Assembly (NCBI GenBank): GCA_029948255.1
Contig: JALIZF010001749.1
Coordinates: forward strand, 310,001 to 374,000
From: Telmatactis stephensoni
Taxonomy: Eukaryota; Cnidaria; Anthozoa; Actiniaria; Isophelliidae
DNA: 64,000 nucleotides
Direction: 5' to 3'
Shown: positions 59,573 to 64,000 of the stretch, piece after piece
Numbering within the stretch: the stretch's first letter is position 1
Layout: each line of letters opens with the position of its first letter
Program-made: the position numbers and the translations under genes
The notes under the pieces: generated by a model
Told to the model about the DNA's origin: nothing
Database searches by the model: none
What the model saw: the letters and a program-made list of their open reading frames with translations, nothing else

Positions 59573-59866
59573 GTTACACGCTGAAACTTCTCTGAAAAGT
59601 GTCTCGATCACCGATGCATGCAAGACGAGTTTCATATGGGTGTAACATGCTGAAATTCGTCCTAAAACTTGTTCGCGACACAAGTTTCAATTCTGTTGCA
59701 GGAGTAGAATGCAGTTCTACTTTTCGTGAATCCGGCTCATGAAACCGACCAGCGGGGAAAGTTTCAGCTAAATGACCTCGTTACACGGTGCAGTGCGTTG
59801 TGAAACGTCTCGCAATGTGGCGATTGAGGCAAGTTTCAGAGGAAAGTTTCAGTGTGTAACACAGTG
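59573..59866. mobile_element. MITE-like element with TGTTACAC ends
   Basis: The left TGTTACACGCTGAAACTT and right AAGTTTCAGTGTGTAACACA are imperfect mirror images. Internal copies of GTTACACG and GTTTCA occur. Confidence 0.6.
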
Positions 59867-60604
59867 CCCTAAGAGAGAGTTAACTACCGATCGAGAGCAG
59901 AGCTAGGCAAGCCATATCAGAGTTAATAGAGGGGACCCTGGCCATAGACATCGATATATCCCGAGGGCGGGATTCATTTTGAGAACTCGTTAACATTCAG
60001 AGGAATTAATGCTTACGAACTTCATTATCAATACGTACCGACAAAACGTTGTCGATAGGATCGATTCAATCAGTTCAATTCAATCCCGGGGCTTTATCTG
60101 GATAAAACTCTTGAATTGCCGGCTAATCACCGGGAATATAAGTGATATAAAGCCTTACAAGCAACAAAAAAACCGACTCAAAACTTAATAACTGGTCACG
60201 TACCGTTTGATACTAAGATTTATGCACGTTTTTCTCTACAAAATATCTCTTCCTTGAACATTTCCTTGCATTCAAAGACTTATAATATGTCATGAAAAAA
60301 TTATTTTAGCTTGTCTAAAAGTCAGTGCATGATCGCAAAGGTGTCGACACAAGCATGGTAACGACTGGTTAAAACAACGCCACATCGAATCACGCAACAA
60401 ATTCGGCTGCATCAACTTGTTACTGGCTGGTGTAGCCGACGGTGTAGCCAGTCAAGTTCAATAAATCGAACTTTTTTCTTCGATGTCGTTCTTCACAAAT
60501 TGTAATTAAATAGATCTTTACGTACGTACAGCGCATGCCCAGCATCAAGAACAATTGGAATTCGTGCATGTCAATATTTACCAGTAACTTTGCGTTTATT
60601 TTAA

Positions 60605-60609
60605 ACCTA

Positions 60610-60692
<83 letters not shown>
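60605..60692 (-). repeat. (ATT)n microsatellite, tail of the LINE relic
   Basis: About 27 AAT units (plus strand). On the minus strand these follow GGATAAATAAAGTT, the 3' end of the LINE whose coding end lies at 60960-61079. Confidence 0.8.
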
Positions 60693-60693
<1 letters not shown>

Positions 60694-60959
60694 TTTATTT
60701 ATCCTACAAAATGGATCAGCTAATACCGTAGTAATAGCTGGCATCAACCCATGTGTAGCTATATAATACATCTCTCTGTTATAAAAATATTAAAAAATAT
60801 TAAATATATAAAACTAGGTCATAAATATTAATATAAAAATCTAAAATCTCAACTAAAAAGCGAAAAAAACACATTAAAAAATCAATAAATTTCAGCTAAA
60901 AAATCTAGCTAAGTCAAAGAGCAACGATGCGACTGAATGTCTAAATTACTAAGATAACT

Positions 60960-61079
60960 CTATAATTCAATCTTAAACCTCTTTAAGGAGGTTATGTCCC
61001 TAATATGCTTAGGGAAGCTATTCCAATCTGCTGATGCAGAATACTGAAAGGTAGTTTGACCAGTATCCGTCCGATCTCC
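60960..61079 (-). pseudogene. C-terminal relic of a non-LTR retrotransposon
   Basis: The minus strand reads TTFQYSASADWNSFPKHIRD, then ITSLKRFKIEL and a TAG stop. The Trp-Asn-x-Phe/Leu-Pro-x-x-Ile-Arg pattern is the usual LINE RT C-terminus. Followed about 270 bases later by the (ATT)n tail. Confidence 0.55.
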
Positions 61080-61635
61080 CCAAAACACATTCAATATTGC
61101 TTTTCAGTCTATATGTAACTAATGTGTTATAATAGATATGAAATTGAAGTCAATCTCTTTAGGCATGAGAGTTTCAAAGTTGGAAGGTGTTCATGTATAA
61201 TTATGGGTTCGAGCCACCTTAAATGTCAAGGCCACTCAGATAGACGTCATTGTACGTACAGTACACATTCGCACAACATAAACAAGTGTCATGAGAATGT
61301 GGTTCGTTAAGCTGGGGATTGCTATATGGGGTTTACAATCCATACATCTTCTGTTTGATGATAGGGAAAAAATGGTTATAGTTCGTCATAGCGATCGAGA
61401 TTAAACTAAGTTATATCGGGTTAACATGTAGTAGTAGTATGGTGGTGATTGTTAACGAATCAACAGATATATATAGCTTATTGACCGGTCAGTATCTTTC
61501 TACAGTAAAACCTTTCAGTTAGCCCTTTAATCCTACTGAAATTAAGTCTGATCAAAAACCTCCTTTGCAATTAATCAATTCATTTTTGCGGTTTTGTTTT
61601 AAGGATGTGTGTGCACCATTTACGATGGACCCCAT

Positions 61636-61638
<3 letters not shown>

Positions 61639-61703
<65 letters not shown>
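61639..61703. repeat. (GA)n microsatellite
   Basis: About 32 GA units; frames across it are artefacts. Confidence 0.95.
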
Positions 61704-61706
<3 letters not shown>

Positions 61707-64000
61707 AACAAATAAAGACTATATCAACTTTATTACTAAATATTTCTTTCTGCTATAATACAAAGTCGAATTCGACAGCAATAGAGTTTCTATAAAACCC
61801 ATTTTCAAAATATACCAATTCCGAGTGATGATGAGACCTTTCACACTGATGACCAAATCTATCTAAAATACATGTATAAATGCAATAATATACATCTGCT
61901 ATTACAAATATATTAACTTAATATCAATTCTCATTAGTAGCTCAGATAAAAATGCATTTAAGGCCAGATTAAGGCACGGAAAACCTAAAAGCCATAAATA
62001 CGTCATACTTCACAAAAGCATTTACATCTATAGACTAGAAAAGCTTATCATAGATGAAAATTATCTATTCTAGGAAAAAAGATTATTTTTTGTTTTTTCA
62101 GTCAAAAACGTGAATACCAATCTCTATAGATGGGTCAAAGAGACTGAAAGTCTTGGACAGAAACCGATTTTGTTAAACCGGTTTCGTTACTACAATAAGG
62201 TAACCGTCCATTTGTGAATGGACCTTTTATAAAATCAACGAGTTTATCATGGTCCGCACGATCTTATTTTTATAAAGGGTAAAAAGTTCTAAAAAAAACC
62301 AAAGAAAACCCATGCACAATATACATGTACAAAGTAGCACGTATAAAACCCTTTGACAGCTGACTGTACTTGTTCCTTTCCAATCTTAGGAATTCATGAG
62401 ATAACGTCTGATTCCTGGAAGTTTTTAGAATTTCGAAATTCTGGTTTCTAGAGTGGCATTCGTACCCACTTCAGAGAAAACCAGGACCTTCCAGGACCCA
62501 ACAACAGTATCACATTGTTGGTAGTTGTATATATATATATTGATGATAAATGCTATAAAATACTTCATTCGTATATTCTTCTAATCAAGCTACAACGAAC
62601 CAATCAGGACCTCGCGGGCCTCTAATGGGTCCCATGCCCAAGCGGAAGCCTCTACAGAGCGAGCACTAGGCACCAGTTACATTGGTGTGTGTTGCACGTC
62701 TTCCTCCGAACTTGAACTCTGTTCACCGTAGAAAATTTTAGAACTTGAACCCTGTAAAGAAGTCAGATGGGTTTTAGATTTGAATCGAAATATTGAAAAC
62801 ATCACAGACCGATTACACTTGTCTCAATGTTTTCCATTTTAGTCTTGTCGGTAATACGATTCTTTGTTTGAAATGCTTTAAAAACACACAGATAAGAATG
62901 ACCACCAACTCGATCTGGCAAAGAATGTCATTCCTAAGAGTACCGACATAGCAAACATTGAGGCACGCTTAATCGATCTATGGCGAGAGTGCGTTGTGTG
63001 TTAAGGTGAAAAGACCGTTTGGTTTTCGAACCCAGATCTATACAAATGAAACTATTTCATACAAATGAAATGAATAAAAGTATTTGTGCACTATTTGGGC
63101 ATCAGTGTACTCTCACATACGCTACCACTTCATTCTAATATTCTATGCTCTGCTCACTAATTCGATTAAAACCAAAACAAAAAACGACAAAACAAACAAA
63201 AACAAACAAAAACGTAGAACCCGAAGAAAAACCCTGGAATAAGGCAGAGAATGCATCGCAAAAACTCAAGTCACCTTCCATTACACTCGTTAGTTTCCAA
63301 TTCTTATCCAATGGAAGTCATTTAACAGACTCGTACCCAGTCGTCACTTATTTTTTGGCTAAATTGCAGTGTGCAAAGGCTTTTGGGAAGGAGGGAGAAA
63401 AATTGACGATCGTTTCGCTTTTCCCTTCCTTCCTTCCTTCCCTTGATGCACCTGCGAACTCACTAAATCCTTCCAGTCGACCACAGCTCGAGTACAGAGA
63501 AGCGACTAGGCTTAAACCATGCAAACCGTTGTACCACGCCTAACTGAATATACCCTGGGTGCCAGAAGCCTGAGTAGGACTGGTGAGGAGGAGAGGCATT
63601 TCGTCTTTACTCCTACCCAATCCTTCCCGGGATCTCTTGCACCCAGAATGGTACACGAATATGTGAAGAAAAGAAACAATGAATGTTGGTCCTAAAAAAA
63701 TTTTTTTTTTTCCCTGAAGTCTGGTAATCGCATTTTCAGAGATTTAACGAGTTCAAGGGTCTGCCAACACCTAACCCTGTAATTCCAGTCACTCCTACTC
63801 ACAAGCGAAGTTGTCAGTGCAGGGTGGAGTAGGGTGCGACGGAAAATTTAGCCTAAGTGAAACTATTTTGCTGTGTATTGATTCTGGGTTCGAATTTATG
63901 AGGGGAAAAATCCGAAAGTGGAAATCCGAAAGTAGTTTCCTTCGCAGCTCTTTTAAGAAAAAACAAACAAACAAGCAAACAAACAAACTTATAAATAAAT
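61704..64000. other. Right end of window, no gene seen
   Basis: AT-rich sequence. A frame at 63145-63543 has no domain and crosses a repeat carrying the CTCGTACCCAG motif (about 63333). A mirrored pair (CCCTGGGTGCCAGA at about 63553 and TCTTGCACCCAGA at about 63636) suggests another short element. Confidence 0.4.

Noticed and set aside
60535..60723. Poly-asparagine frame
   Set aside because: Translation of the (AAT)n tail of a LINE relic.
63145..63543. 132-residue plus-strand frame
   Set aside because: Low-complexity Lys/Thr start, then repeat-derived sequence; no domain or splice support.

Overview
This is a eukaryotic window, AT-rich and intron-rich, most likely from an early-branching metazoan. 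An anthozoan cnidarian (coral or sea anemone) is my best guess. The reasons are a full-length zonula occludens (ZO/TJP) gene with a C-terminal ZU5 domain, an intronless TRIM-NHL gene, a secreted WSC-domain protein, and a heavy load of short inverted-repeat elements, tRNA-derived SINE-like sequences and LINE 3' ends with (ATT)n tails. The species assignment is inference. Exons were placed by hand from GT/AG sites, reading frame and phase, so boundaries may shift by a few bases.

Layout. (1) Positions 1-17805, minus strand: a many-exon gene whose 3' end runs off the left edge. It encodes a signal peptide, a Tudor-like module, two WSC domains, short linker exons, and a roughly 3.5-kb last visible exon that is lysine-rich, carries 37-residue tandem repeats and contains two mutually compensating apparent frameshifts. 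(2) Positions 6197-8347, plus strand: an intronless TRIM-NHL gene (RING, two B-boxes, coiled coil, filamin, NHL) that appears to lie inside an intron of gene 1 on the opposite strand. (3) Positions 17806-25692: no convincing gene, but retroelement relics and a tRNA-like SINE. (4) Positions 25693-52093, minus strand: a 29-exon ZO/TJP-type MAGUK of about 1,696 residues. Its order is CARD, PDZ1, PDZ2, charged linkers, PDZ3, SH3, guanylate-kinase-like, charged repeats, ZU5. Reading frame and exon phase agree through the whole gene except for one apparent 1-nt insertion in exon 26. (5) Positions 52094-64000: intergenic, rich in microsatellites, nested palindromic elements and a LINE tail.

The most striking feature is an N-terminal CARD joined to a ZO scaffold. 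CARD-bearing MAGUKs are known (the CARMA/CARD11 group; DLG5), but the canonical ZO architecture starts at PDZ1. If transcripts confirm the join, this gene would connect a junctional scaffold with CARD-type signalling assembly. The second point of interest is the secreted Tudor-like/WSC/lysine-repeat protein, an uncommon combination whose function I cannot name.
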